From Pseudobacter ginsenosidimutans (GTDB lineage: Bacteria; Bacteroidota; Bacteroidia; Chitinophagales; Chitinophagaceae): 64,000 nucleotides of DNA. The position numbers and the translations under genes are program-made. Positions within the stretch are counted from its first letter, which is position 1. The number at the start of each line of letters is the position of its first letter. The notes beneath the pieces were generated by a model. It was not told where the DNA came from and searched no databases. It saw only the letters and a program-made list of their open reading frames with translations. Shown in pieces: positions 18,755 through 27,822 of this stretch. The DNA lies in the NCBI RefSeq assembly GCF_007970185.1, contig NZ_CP042431.1, positions 62,001 through 126,000 of the forward strand, in the 5' to 3' direction.

Positions 18755-19942
18755 TTATTTAATGATCTCGGTAACCTGACCCGCACCTACGGTACGACCA
18801 CCTTCACGGATAGCGAATTTCAGACCTTTCTCCATCGCGATGGGTTGGATCAGTTTCACTGTCAGGTTAGTGTTATCACCAGGCATCACCATTTCAGTAC
18901 CTGCTGGCAGTTCGCACTCACCAGTTACGTCAGTTGTACGGAAATAGAACTGAGGACGGTATTTGTTGAAGAATGGAGTGTGACGACCCCCTTCTTCTTT
19001 GCTCAGTACGTATACTTCACCTTTGAAATCAGTGTGAGGAGTGATAGATCCTGGTTTGCACAGTACCATACCACGACGAACCTGAGCTTTATCGATACCA
19101 CGGAGGAGCAGACCAGCGTTGTCTCCAGCTTCACCGGAATCCAACAGTTTGCGGAACATTTCCACACCTGTTACAGTTGAAGCCAGGGGAGCTTCCATCA
19201 GACCTACGATCTCGATAGCCTCACCAACTTTGATACGACCTCTCTCGATACGACCGGTAGCAACAGTACCACGACCAGTGATAGAGAATACGTCTTCAAC
19301 AGACATCAGGAATGGCATATCAACAGGACGGGGAGGAAGAGGAATGTACTCATCAACCGCGGCCATCAGTTCTTCAACTGCAGCAACCCATTTAGCTTCA
19401 CCAGCCAGGGCACCAGTTGCAGAACCTTTAATGATAGGAGTGTTGTCACCGTCGAAGCCATAAGAGCTCAGCAACTCACGGATTTCCATTTCCACCAGAT
19501 CCAGCAGCTCAGGGTCATCAACCAGGTCAACTTTATTCATGAATACCACAATACGGGGAACACCTACCTGGCGAGCCAGAAGAATGTGTTCTTTTGTTTG
19601 AGGCATAGGTCCGTCTGTAGAAGCCACAACCAGAATAGCGCCGTCCATCTGAGCAGCACCAGTGATCATATTCTTCACATAGTCAGCGTGACCAGGGCAG
19701 TCAACGTGAGCATAGTGACGGTTAGCCGTCTGATACTCCACGTGTGCAGTATTGATGGTGATACCACGCTCTTTTTCTTCAGGAGCGCCATCGATTTCAT
19801 CATACTTTTTTGCCTGAGCCAGACCTTTCTGTGCCAGAATGGTGGTAATGGCTGCAGTTAATGTTGTTTTACCGTGGTCAACGTGACCGATTGTACCAAC
19901 GTTAACGTGAGGTTTGTCCCTCTTAAAAGTCTCTTTTGACAT
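18755..19942 (-). CDS. tuf: Elongation factor Tu
   Basis: Delivers aminoacyl-tRNA to the ribosome. 395 residues, full length. G-motifs are visible: GHVDHGKT (P-loop, near residue 19), [12 protein letters not shown] and the effector segment [12 protein letters not shown]. It sits between the four-tRNA cluster and tRNA-Trp. Confidence 0.99.
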   Translation of the reverse strand: MSKETFKRDKPHVNVGTIGHVDHGKTTLTAAITTILAQKGLAQAKKYDEIDGAPEEKERGITINTAHVEYQTANRHYAHVDCPGHADYVKNMITGAAQMDGAILVVASTDGPMPQTKEHILLARQVGVPRIVVFMNKVDLVDDPELLDLVEMEIRELLSSYGFDGDNTPIIKGSATGALAGEAKWVAAVEELMAAVDEYIPLPPRPVDMPFLMSVEDVFSITGRGTVATGRIERGRIKVGEAIEIVGLMEAPLASTVTGVEMFRKLLDSGEAGDNAGLLLRGIDKAQVRRGMVLCKPGSITPHTDFKGEVYVLSKEEGGRHTPFFNKYRPQFYFRTTDVTGECELPAGTEMVMPGDNTNLTVKLIQPIAMEKGLKFAIREGGRTVGAGQVTEIIK

Positions 19943-20128
19943 CGTTATCTGTTTTTAGTTGTGGTTTTACAAATATTTATCTCAATTTTTTCCTTTGTTT
20001 CCCGCCATCCGCTTCACGGACCAGCTTTTCAGGGAATCAGAGGATTATCATGTAGTCAGCGACTAACTTTCAGCACCTGTTTTTCAGTCATCTCACAATC
20101 GCTGATCTCAACCGATCCAAAAATTGTT

Positions 20129-20202
<74 letters not shown>

Positions 20203-20288
20203 GATGACTCAGTTGGCATTCTTAACCTTGCAGAGGCCGGATGATCGCATCAACCAGCGCAGGACTGCAACCTGCGAACTGAAAAAAG

Positions 20289-20361
20289 AGCGGGAGACGA
20301 GGCTCGAACTCGCCACCTATAGCTTGGAAGGCTATCGCTCTACCAAATGAGCTACTCCCGC
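20289..20361 (-). tRNA. tRNA-Gly (TCC anticodon)
   Basis: Acceptor GCGGGAG/CTCCCGC. Anticodon stem ATAGC/GCTAT with loop CTTCCAA gives TCC. T-arm GCGAGTTCGAGCCTCGT. Confidence 0.95.
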
Positions 20362-20421
20362 TTATGAACAAAGATCTTCTTAAATACTGAAACCGACTTC
20401 AAAATCATTTCTGAAACCGGT

Positions 20422-20507
20422 TGGTGGGCAGGAGAGGATTCGAACCTCTGAAGTCGAAAGACAGCGGATTTACAGTCCGCCCCATTTGGCCGCTCTGGAA
20501 CCTGCCC
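20422..20507 (-). tRNA. tRNA-Tyr (GTA anticodon)
   Basis: Class II tRNA with a long variable arm. Acceptor GGGCAGG/CCTGCCC; anticodon loop CTGTAAA gives GTA. The discriminator A is followed by an encoded CCA (20424-20422), which the neighbouring tRNAs lack. Confidence 0.95.
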
Positions 20508-20532
20508 GGATTAGTATTACTACCATCCTTTG

Positions 20533-20605
20533 AGCCACTTGTCGGAATCGAACCAACGACCTACTGATTACAAATCAGTTGCTCTACCAGCTGAGCTAAA
20601 GTGGC
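20533..20605 (-). tRNA. tRNA-Thr (TGT anticodon)
   Basis: Acceptor GCCACTT/AAGTGGC. Anticodon stem ACTGA/TCAGT with loop TTTGTAA gives TGT. First tRNA of the cluster, behind the promoter. Confidence 0.95.
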
Positions 20606-21123
20606 ATATCCAATCTTATAATGATCTGATGCTTTTCCTTTCTTTCTGATGAATTCCTTCCCGGCAACTACCAGGTCAAACCCTGTAAAGTATTCTGAAA
20701 TTCAACGCTATAAAGAACTTCCCATCCAATCTCACTAGTTTCTCTTATTTTTTGGGAAGGCAAAGGTAACTGAATTTGTGAAATCCCAAAACTTTGAAGA
20801 AGATTTTTTTTGCTTGTTTTCAAGGTGTTGCATTCACTGCTACCCGCCGGAGCGGCTGCAAAGGAAGGGAAAAGTAAATTCTCTACAAAAAATTGATGCA
20901 AAAAAAGTTAAGCATCAGATGGTTATTCCGCTGAAACCCTGTCTGCGCAAGCATAACAGCGCTTACCTTTTTTTAACCGGAATGCCCCTCCCATCCCTCA
21001 CCTCCATTAGTTCCTCCCATCCTGCTTCCGCCGGTTACGCATATCCCTGCAGGTTATCCAGGCACAGGTTTCTTTCCGGCACAATTTTTACCTATCTTTT
21101 CAAGGATTAAATCAACAACCATC
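20606..21123. other. Intergenic region between tRNA cluster and lipoprotein gene
   Basis: 518 bp with no convincing gene. It contains the tRNA/tuf promoter. A 110-codon plus-strand frame (20778-21110) lacks any recognisable feature and is treated as chance. Confidence 0.5.
20761..20789 (-). promoter_or_regulatory. Predicted promoter of the tRNA-tuf-secE-nusG operon
   Basis: Minus-strand -7 box TACCTTTG (20768-20761), a perfect TAnnTTTG. A TTG -33 lies at 20789-20787 with an 18-nt spacer, about 155 bp before the first tRNA. Confidence 0.6.
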
Positions 21124-21666
21124 ATGAAACACTTTACCTCCGTCTTTCTCCTGATTACCGTAATTTGTTCAACTGCCTGCAACAAAAAAGGTGATCCGGG
21201 CCACATCGCCAACAAATCCGACACATTCCAACTCAAAAATGAAGATTATATCAATGGTACCTGGAATTACTCAACCGGGCCTGGCAGCATGTTGCTCATC
21301 AACGCCAGGATTGCCACCCTGGACATACCGGCCATTACCTCCAAAATCTTTGATCAGGGTTCGGTGATGGTGTACATGAAACTTCCTGCAGGCGCATCAA
21401 GCCAGCCAAACGAGTACACCCAGCTTCCCATGACCATGCGTGCGTTCATCCCTGGCTACCTCATCCGATACACATTCGGATATGAAGCGGGCAAACTCCG
21501 CATTTACTACCTCCTTGAAGCCACCGATGCAGCTGCTACTGTTCCCAATGTGTATGCCACCACAATTCCCACTCAGCAGTTCAAATACACGATCATTCCC
21601 GGCCCGGCAGGCGCTAACCGCAATGCTCACAGGGAAATTGCAATGCCTGAAAAAGCGATTCAGTAG
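21124..21666 (+). CDS. Small predicted lipoprotein, unknown function
   Basis: 180 residues with a lipoprotein signal peptide (MKHFTSVFLLITVICSTAC, Cys about residue 19). The mature part is a single mostly beta-rich domain without a family I recognise; LPMTMRAFIPGYLIRYTFGYE is its most distinctive hydrophobic stretch. It stands alone on the plus strand between hpf and the tRNA cluster, ending at a strong terminator shared with hpf. Outer-membrane anchoring is inferred from the lipobox only. Confidence 0.8.
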   Translation: MKHFTSVFLLITVICSTACNKKGDPGHIANKSDTFQLKNEDYINGTWNYSTGPGSMLLINARIATLDIPAITSKIFDQGSVMVYMKLPAGASSQPNEYTQLPMTMRAFIPGYLIRYTFGYEAGKLRIYYLLEATDAAATVPNVYATTIPTQQFKYTIIPGPAGANRNAHREIAMPEKAIQ

Positions 21667-21700
21667 GCATCTAACCATATCAGACCTCCTTAAACGAAAA

Positions 21701-21737
21701 AAGGCCGTCTCCGGGGAGACGGCCTTCAATTTTTTTG
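21701..21737. terminator. Terminator between lipoprotein gene and hpf
   Basis: Strong stem AAGGCCGTCTCC/GGAGACGGCCTT preceded by an A-run and followed by CAATTTTTTT. It can serve both converging genes. Confidence 0.85.
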
Positions 21738-21741
21738 CTAA

Positions 21742-22041
21742 TCAGGCTGCTTGCTTTTCTTTTTGTCTTTTTATTTGGTTTACGAGAGAGTCCAGCGCGC
21801 TGTCAAAAGATTCTTCAAATGATTTGCTTGTTGCCTTTACGAAGAACTGATGACGGGGAACCTGAACCCGGATCTCTGCGATTTTGTCTTTAATGGCATG
21901 TACTACGTTATCCAGTTTTAAAAACACATCTACTTTGATTATGCGGTCGTGAAAAGTACCAATTTTCTGCAGTTTCTTATTTACGTACTCTACAAGTTTT
22001 CCATCGGGATTGAACCGCACGGTCTGAATGTTAACGTTCAT
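21742..22041 (-). CDS. hpf: Ribosome hibernation-promoting factor (short HPF/RaiA family)
   Basis: 99-residue short-form hibernation factor. It begins MNVNIQTVRFNPDGKLVEYVNKK and continues with the beta-alpha-beta-beta-beta-alpha S30AE fold; the C-terminus is basic (KRQKEKQAA). It binds the 30S decoding region and silences ribosomes in stationary phase. Downstream of rpsU and xerC, the conserved Bacteroidota order. Confidence 0.93.
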   Translation of the reverse strand: MNVNIQTVRFNPDGKLVEYVNKKLQKIGTFHDRIIKVDVFLKLDNVVHAIKDKIAEIRVQVPRHQFFVKATSKSFEESFDSALDSLVNQIKRQKEKQAA

Positions 22042-22208
22042 AACAATCGCATTTTAACTGTGAACAATATATAAAGAACTTTCAAGATTTTCGAGGGCCA
22101 AAATCTGTACAATCGCACAGCGTTTTGTTCTCTATGAAGTTAATACATCAGTAATATTTCTCCAAATTTTAATTCACAGGAAATGCGAGATTTAACGCGG
22201 GTTTCAGG

Positions 22209-23290
22209 CTATGCTTTCGGATGCGCCTGTTTATGGATTTCTTTTAACGATTCAATAGAATTATGTGTATATACCTGTGTAGCTGCAAGACTGGAATGGC
22301 CCAATAATTCCTTCACTGCATCCAGGCTGGCGCCATGATATGTAAGGTGTGTGGCAAAGGTGTGACGAAGCACATGCGGGCTCCTTTTTTCCTGACTGGT
22401 CACTTCTCCCAGGTATTTCTTTACGGTGGTATATACAAAGGAGGGCGACAGCTCTTTTCCATCTTCCCTTACAAGCAGTAATTCATTGCCTTTATAACCG
22501 GCTGCAGTCCTTGCAGCCCCGGACAAATAATCCTTCTTGAGCTTGTCGTATTGCAACATGGCATTCATAAGATCTTCATTCACCGGGATCAGTCTTTCCT
22601 TATTTCCTTTTCCCAACACCTTGAGCGATCCCCGGGCCTTATCGATGGCCTGCCGCTTCAGCCCCATCAGTTCCGCACGCCTGATACCGGCATGATACAA
22701 CAATCGCAGCAGCAATTGCTCTGTCATGATCAGCCAGGCCAGCTCTCTGGCAGGTTCCGCTTTCAGCAACTCAAGGTCTTTTTCCGCCAGATTTCCGAAA
22801 TGCAGGCGCTCGCTGATCGCAGGAAGATTATTGAACAGGGTTTCCACCACTTCTTCCCCAAGGTAAACCGGCAGCCGGCCCGACAATTTCTGGCTCACTA
22901 CCCTGTCCATGGGGATCTTACTGATCTGGCCCATGCGGAGAAAATATTTGAAGAAAGATTTAAGACTGGAGATCTTGCGGTTGATGGTTCTTGGAGAATA
23001 GCCCTCATCATTTTTAAGGGTGGCCACCCAACTGCGCACATAATCCGGCCGGATAGCTTTCAATTCCACGATGCCCAGGCCATAACCACTTTCGCGGACA
23101 ACTATCTTGCCGCGCTTATCCCGCTTTACATATTTTTCAAACTGAAGGAACTGGAAGAAGTCGGAGAGATCGTTTTCGTAAGCCTCTACAGTATGTGCAG
23201 AACTTCGCTTCTCCCCCTTCAGGTAGGCAATGAATTCAGTTACAGCAGGATGCGGGGGAGATCATTGGTATTTTCCTGAGAATTGGCCAT
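22209..23290 (-). CDS. xerC: XerC/XerD-type tyrosine recombinase, probable N-terminal frameshift
   Basis: Site-specific recombinase for chromosome dimer resolution. The catalytic residues are present: Arg in HAGIRRAEL, HxxR in HVLRHTFATHL, His in LLGHSS and Tyr in TQVYTHNS. The SAM-like N-domain is readable upstream of the first in-frame candidate start (GTG, 23069): EFIAYLKGEKRSSAHTVEAY lies about 55 codons earlier. That frame has no start codon before a stop. An ATG at 23290 (MANSQENTNDLP) is in another frame and would join it if the run of five G (23254-23258) had six. So there is a one-base deletion, real or an artefact. The GTG at 23069 would remove part of the DNA-binding domain. Confidence 0.85.
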
Positions 23291-23366
23291 AGGTTAATAT
23301 AAAAAAGATAGCTACAAAGTTACAATTAACTTTGCAGCTATCTTAATATATTCAGTTCAGAATGAA

Positions 23367-23567
23367 CTATTTCCCTTCGATGGATCCGCTTGCTATCTGT
23401 TGCTTATAGATAGCTTTCAACACTTGGGTGCGACGTCTAACCGACGGCTTTGTATACGATTGACGTTCTCTCAATTGTAACAGAGTCTTCGCCTTCTCAA
23501 ATTTCTTTTTGTACTTTTTGAGGGCCTTGTCGATGTTTTCGCAATCTTTTGAGTCGATGATCAGCAT
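23367..23567 (-). CDS. rpsU: 30S ribosomal protein S21 (bS21)
   Basis: 66-residue basic protein with the bS21 pattern (KALKKYKKKFEKAKTL ... RRRTQVLKAIYKQ). It is first in the rpsU-xerC-hpf series. bS21 has been linked to masking the anti-Shine-Dalgarno sequence in Bacteroidota (established for the phylum, not shown here). Confidence 0.95.
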   Translation of the reverse strand: MLIIDSKDCENIDKALKKYKKKFEKAKTLLQLRERQSYTKPSVRRRTQVLKAIYKQQIASGSIEGK

Positions 23568-23671
23568 AGTTTGATACCTCCTTTAAATGCTTTAAGGGCA
23601 GCAAAGATAATAGTTTTTTCTAAAAAATCCATCTTCATTCAAATTAGTTCTGAATTTCCGAATTTTGCGCC

Positions 23672-24265
23672 ATGTTTACCGGAATCATAGAATCATTAGG
23701 CCAGGTGGAAGAAGTACTGGTAGCCGGCACCAATAAGAGCTACTGGATCAAATCCCCTATTTCCCATGAATTGAAAATAGATCAGAGCATTTCCCACGAC
23801 GGCGTCTGCCTTACGGTGGAGCAGGTTGACGGGCAGCGTCACAAGGTCACAGCCATCCAGGAAACGCTACAGAAAAGCAATCTTCATCAGTGGCAGCCCG
23901 GCCACAAGGTGAACCTGGAAAGATGCATGCCCATGAATGGCCGCCTCGATGGTCATATCGTGCAGGGACATGTAGATTCCAAGGCCACCTGCGTAACTGT
24001 GAATGACCTGGAAGGCAGTCGCGAATTCCGTTTCCGCTTTCCCGCTTCCTTCGCCTCACTGGTGATCGAAAAAGGCTCAGCCAGTATCAACGGCATCAGT
24101 CTTACTATTTTCAATGTAACACGCGAAGAGTTCTCAGTAGCCATTATTCCCTATACACTGGAACATACCAATATCCAATTTGTGTTCCCGGGCACAGAAG
24201 TGAATATCGAATTTGATATGGTGGGAAAATATATAACGAGATACCTGAGCCTGCAGCAATCCTGA
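23672..24265 (+). CDS. ribE: Riboflavin synthase, alpha subunit
   Basis: Converts two 6,7-dimethyl-8-ribityllumazine molecules to riboflavin. 197 residues in two lumazine-binding halves: MFTGIIESLGQVEEV with SHDGVCLTVE, then GHIVQGHVDSKAT with KGSASINGISLT. Normal length. Monocistronic on the plus strand, divergent from rpsU; no riboswitch was seen in the 104-bp gap upstream. Confidence 0.96.
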   Translation: MFTGIIESLGQVEEVLVAGTNKSYWIKSPISHELKIDQSISHDGVCLTVEQVDGQRHKVTAIQETLQKSNLHQWQPGHKVNLERCMPMNGRLDGHIVQGHVDSKATCVTVNDLEGSREFRFRFPASFASLVIEKGSASINGISLTIFNVTREEFSVAIIPYTLEHTNIQFVFPGTEVNIEFDMVGKYITRYLSLQQS

Positions 24266-24272
24266 GCCTTCA

Positions 24273-25976
24273 TCAGAAGGCCGGGCACTCCCAGCCACGG
24301 AGGTTCCAGATAAGATACCTGTCTTCCGGATGCAATACACCAATGCGCATATTGCTCCAGGTTAGTTTATGTCTGTAAACGATCATCCTGATCTGATTGG
24401 CCCTGGCCGCGCTGGCAAAGCTCCATTCATTTTCAAGGGTGATCATCGTTTCAACCAATCGCCGGAGATCACCCGCTTCAGCACTGGATTCCAGCAGCTC
24501 ATTATCGTGGTTGTGATCAGTTTTGAAAAGCAGTGTTGAAGGCTGCACCAGCAGCATATCCGGCCTTTCAGCTATGAGCCTGACCTGTTGCTCCGGAAGC
24601 ATCAGCTCCTCGTCCCTGCTGAGGGTATTCACCACTTTCACTTTTGAACTATCGTACTGGTACAACCGAATCGCTTCCTCAAATCCGACCCTGAATATAT
24701 AGGCCCCATTGGTTTCGCCGGGCAGGTTCACTACCAGCAGCCTTCCGGGAAGCGCAGCAGCTTTTTTCACTTCACCCATCAATTGCCTCACTGCACCCGA
24801 AGCCCTCTTCCAGTTTGCGTTGTTCTCTTCCAGTAATGCCACCATCACAAACAGCAAGAGCGCTACAATGATCACCCGCTGTTTCGCCTGCCTGAAAAAA
24901 TGCACCAGGCCAAATGCCAGTACACTACAGAAGAAAAAAGAAGGCAGGTATAAGAAACGATCGCTTTCGGAAGTTCTTGTACTCACGCCAAGCCACATCG
25001 GCACCAGCATGGCGACAGCAAAACAAAAAAGATGTACATAGAAAAAACGCCGGGAAACCACCTCCTTCCTTGTTCTTTTCCAGGCGATGAACAGAACTCC
25101 ACCAACCATTATCAGCGCCACAGCAAACCTGATCATCATCATACGGCTGTTGTCCGAAGGCGGCAGCAGAACACGTCCGGCAGATTTCAATACCACCATC
25201 AATTTATCACCCCCTGCTTCCTGGAAAAAACCTTCGCCGTATCCTCCCAGAAAAGCACCTGATACCTCGATCCGCAACCAGGCATGCAAGGCAAACGATA
25301 TCACCAGCGCTATCAGCATATTCAATACCTGCTTCGCTGGTTCTTTCATTATGATCATTTGAACCACTACCATCAGCGGCAGGATAATAATGGTTTCATA
25401 AGCCGTCATTCCGATAAAATAACAGGCAGCAATAACCGCAATTTTCACTGACGGTTCCCGGTTACTTACCAATGCCAGCATCGCAGCAATGGCAAAGCTT
25501 CCGGCCATCAGTGCACCCCGGCCCAGGATCCAGGCGATGGCTTCATTATGGAAAGGATAAACAAGAAAGAGAACGCTGGCCAGCAGTGCAATCAAAAATA
25601 CTTTATCATCACTGACCTGGCAGCGCAGCATCATTTTACTACAATAACGGAGAAGCATCACTGCATTCAATGCATGCAGGAGCACCTGGAAAAGATAATA
25701 TGGCAGGGGATTTATTCCGAACAACCGGAATGTAAGCCAAAGTGTAATATCTGATAATGGCCGAAAGAAACCATCCACATTCAATTGCTGCTCCACACCA
25801 GTTTTGAGCAATACCAGGTGATCATCGCTGAGAAAAGTATTTCCGAGAACAGGCAGATACAGAACCAGCGCCAGCACAGAAAATGCCAGCCATTGCCAAT
25901 ACCAGCGAAGTGCAACAAAACTGTTCACACCCCACCTGTTTTCCACCGGAATGTTGTCGGATTGCATCGATTGCAT
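24273..25976 (-). CDS. Polytopic membrane protein, GT-C glycosyltransferase-like
   Basis: 567 residues with about ten hydrophobic segments. The first loop contains an acidic pair (NTFLSDDHLVLL, about residues 46-57), followed by FRPLSDITLWLTFRLFG and LHALNAVMLLRY. This layout is typical of dolichyl/polyprenyl-phosphate-sugar-dependent GT-C enzymes (PMT/ArnT-like). The C-terminal 170 residues are soluble and periplasmic. It is the last gene of the carbamoyltransferase operon, 39 bp after the SGNH hydrolase, which suggests it adds a sugar to the same surface glycan. Family assignment is by pattern only. Confidence 0.65.
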   Translation of the reverse strand: MQSMQSDNIPVENRWGVNSFVALRWYWQWLAFSVLALVLYLPVLGNTFLSDDHLVLLKTGVEQQLNVDGFFRPLSDITLWLTFRLFGINPLPYYLFQVLLHALNAVMLLRYCSKMMLRCQVSDDKVFLIALLASVLFLVYPFHNEAIAWILGRGALMAGSFAIAAMLALVSNREPSVKIAVIAACYFIGMTAYETIIILPLMVVVQMIIMKEPAKQVLNMLIALVISFALHAWLRIEVSGAFLGGYGEGFFQEAGGDKLMVVLKSAGRVLLPPSDNSRMMMIRFAVALIMVGGVLFIAWKRTRKEVVSRRFFYVHLFCFAVAMLVPMWLGVSTRTSESDRFLYLPSFFFCSVLAFGLVHFFRQAKQRVIIVALLLFVMVALLEENNANWKRASGAVRQLMGEVKKAAALPGRLLVVNLPGETNGAYIFRVGFEEAIRLYQYDSSKVKVVNTLSRDEELMLPEQQVRLIAERPDMLLVQPSTLLFKTDHNHDNELLESSAEAGDLRRLVETMITLENEWSFASAARANQIRMIVYRHKLTWSNMRIGVLHPEDRYLIWNLRGWECPAF

Positions 25977-26015
25977 CTGCAGCAGGAATATTCCCTGAAG
26001 ATAGGGATTATCCGT

Positions 26016-27239
26016 TTACTCCATTACTTTGGCCAGTTCCTTCGCCACTTTCTCATGCGCCACTGCTCTGAAGTGACCATCAAGAATGTAAAAGTCTTCC
26101 GGCTGCAACAGGCTGGCCACGTCTATCACGTGTACAGCATCACCGAAATGGGATTTGTATCCAGGCTCTTTCAGCAGGGCTTCCACTGCGTTCTTGAAAT
26201 CGTTGTTCCGATGATCCACATCTATGCCTTCGAATACCAGCACTTTTGTTTTCTGGAAATTGAGCGGAAAATCTTTCAGGATATCCAGGAACATCTTTGC
26301 GTCTTTGGGATACTCGATCGGCATGCCGATATTGGAAGGCGGCTTGCCCATCAGGGACTTCAGCGTTTCCTTCGCCTGGTATTTGGAAGCCAGCACAAAG
26401 AATTTGCCGGGGAAGTATTTCTTGTTCCATTCGTTCTTGAAACGAAGTGAATCATAAGAGGCTTGTGAAGATATTTTCAGTACATGGTTATTGCCGAGAT
26501 AAGCCTGGTTCTCTTCATTGTCATTGGAGCAATACTGGATCACCAGGTATTTCACTGCAGAAGTATCGAGGGTGCGGTAGCGCATCAGCTCACGGGGCGT
26601 ACCGAAGGAGCTCATCGCTGCATTCAGGGTACGCTTACCTGTTAGTTGTTCCAGACGGGCGGGAACGGACTGGTCCTGATCAACACCCCAACCCATCATA
26701 TAGGAATCACCCAAACAAATGATCTCCGGCTTTACGAGTGAAGAATCATCATCCCGGAAACCGCGACTGTTAGCGCTGAACTTATTGGCGAACTCCACAT
26801 TGGAGAACGTGCAGGTATTGTTGGGGATGAGATTATAGTAGAACGCACTGTCGTACTCGCTGCACTCCGGCACTATCTGTATCACCTGTCCGTAATTATG
26901 CGCATACAACCATTTGAAACCTGTTCTGAAACTGCCGGGGATCTTTTCCGGATTTTTGATCCAGGATGCGGCGAACAGCTCCCCTATTGTAACGATCACG
27001 GCCAGCACAGCCAGACTGATCCAGGCAGTTGGACGACTCTTCTTGCTTTTGAGGAACACCAGGTCCAGCAACAGCGCCAGTACCCACCAGGCGAGTGTGA
27101 GCGTGGTGAGTACGCTGGTAAGGCTCTGATAAAAGAGGATCCCGTTAGGCGAAGATTTGGTCAATACAACGCCGAGGATCTTCACCACCAATACGATGAT
27201 GATCACCACGAAGAGCCGTTGAACAGATTTCTTGATCAT
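26016..27239 (-). CDS. Membrane-anchored SGNH/GDSL hydrolase
   Basis: 407 residues. Three N-terminal membrane helices (about residues 8-110) are followed by a periplasmic SGNH esterase domain: block I LGDSYMMGWG (near residue 178), Gly in MSSFGTP, Asn in QYCSNDNEEN and the final DxxH in LDGHFRAVAH. Such enzymes add or remove acyl groups on polysaccharides. It lies between the SxtJ-like protein and the GT-C-like protein, in the conserved carbamoyltransferase-DUF5989-SxtJ-SGNH series, so it probably modifies the same exported glycan or metabolite. Confidence 0.85.
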   Translation of the reverse strand: MIKKSVQRLFVVIIIVLVVKILGVVLTKSSPNGILFYQSLTSVLTTLTLAWWVLALLLDLVFLKSKKSRPTAWISLAVLAVIVTIGELFAASWIKNPEKIPGSFRTGFKWLYAHNYGQVIQIVPECSEYDSAFYYNLIPNNTCTFSNVEFANKFSANSRGFRDDDSSLVKPEIICLGDSYMMGWGVDQDQSVPARLEQLTGKRTLNAAMSSFGTPRELMRYRTLDTSAVKYLVIQYCSNDNEENQAYLGNNHVLKISSQASYDSLRFKNEWNKKYFPGKFFVLASKYQAKETLKSLMGKPPSNIGMPIEYPKDAKMFLDILKDFPLNFQKTKVLVFEGIDVDHRNNDFKNAVEALLKEPGYKSHFGDAVHVIDVASLLQPEDFYILDGHFRAVAHEKVAKELAKVME

Positions 27240-27263
27240 TTGACAATTTGATGGATGAAGGGA

Positions 27264-27644
27264 TTACCACACGTTCTCCAGACTCTCCTTGTTGTACGTA
27301 AAATTCCTCTCTTTGAAATAAGAGGTAGCGCCGGCTTTCATCTGAACGGTTTTGTTCTTCGTGAACAGTCGGCTGATAGCAGCTACCGGTAACAGGAATA
27401 CGAAGAACACAATGCTCAGGATCACTTTGCTCATCACGTATCCGAGTCCCTGCGCCAGTTTCATCCAGGCCCAGTGGATGCCTTTTGCAGCAGGTGAAAC
27501 AAAGAGCCCGATAAAGCCGATCACAGCAGCGGCGATCAGCAGGTAATTATTTTTGGTTAACCAGTAGAAAACGCCGCAAGCGAGTACCAGCACGAGGATG
27601 GTCTCCAGCACTTTGGCCCTGCTGGTATCTATTGAATTGCTCAT
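27264..27644 (-). CDS. SxtJ-like small membrane protein
   Basis: 126 residues with three or four hydrophobic segments (VLETILVLVLACGVFYWL, YLLIAAAVIGFIGLFV, VILSIVFFVFLLPVAAI) and a soluble tail. The pattern fits the SxtJ family found beside carbamoyltransferases. I use the ATG at 27644 (MSNSIDTSRAK); the frame extends 16 codons upstream but would overlap DUF5989. Function unknown; four bases after the DUF5989 stop. Confidence 0.8.
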   Translation of the reverse strand: MSNSIDTSRAKVLETILVLVLACGVFYWLTKNNYLLIAAAVIGFIGLFVSPAAKGIHWAWMKLAQGLGYVMSKVILSIVFFVFLLPVAAISRLFTKNKTVQMKAGATSYFKERNFTYNKESLENVW

Positions 27645-27648
27645 GATG

Positions 27649-27798
27649 TTAGAATAATGTGTAAATAAATGGAGCGATAGCAGATCCGCCACCCAGTACC
27701 AGCAAGATACCCAGCAGCAACAGGATCACAATCAGTGGGGCGAGCCACCATTTCTTTCTCGCTTTCATGAATTTCCAGAGATCTTTTAAAAAGTCCAT
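27649..27798 (-). CDS. DUF5989-family small membrane protein
   Basis: 49-residue protein (MDFLKDLWKFMKARKKWW ... FIYTLF) with one hydrophobic helix (LAPLIVILLLLGILLVL) behind a basic amphipathic start. The Lys-Trp-Trp boundary and the position directly after a carbamoyltransferase and before SxtJ match DUF5989. Likely a partner or anchor for the carbamoyltransferase at the membrane (inference). Confidence 0.8.
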   Translation of the reverse strand: MDFLKDLWKFMKARKKWWLAPLIVILLLLGILLVLGGGSAIAPFIYTLF

Positions 27799-27822
27799 GG
27801 TCAGTATTTTTAAATTGTTTGT

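Noticed and set aside
20778-21110. 110-codon plus-strand frame before the lipoprotein gene
   Set aside because: Overlaps the tRNA/tuf promoter and has no recognisable features.
23568-23671. FMN riboswitch upstream of ribE
   Set aside because: The 104-bp gap is too short for the conserved FMN aptamer and shows none of its conserved elements.
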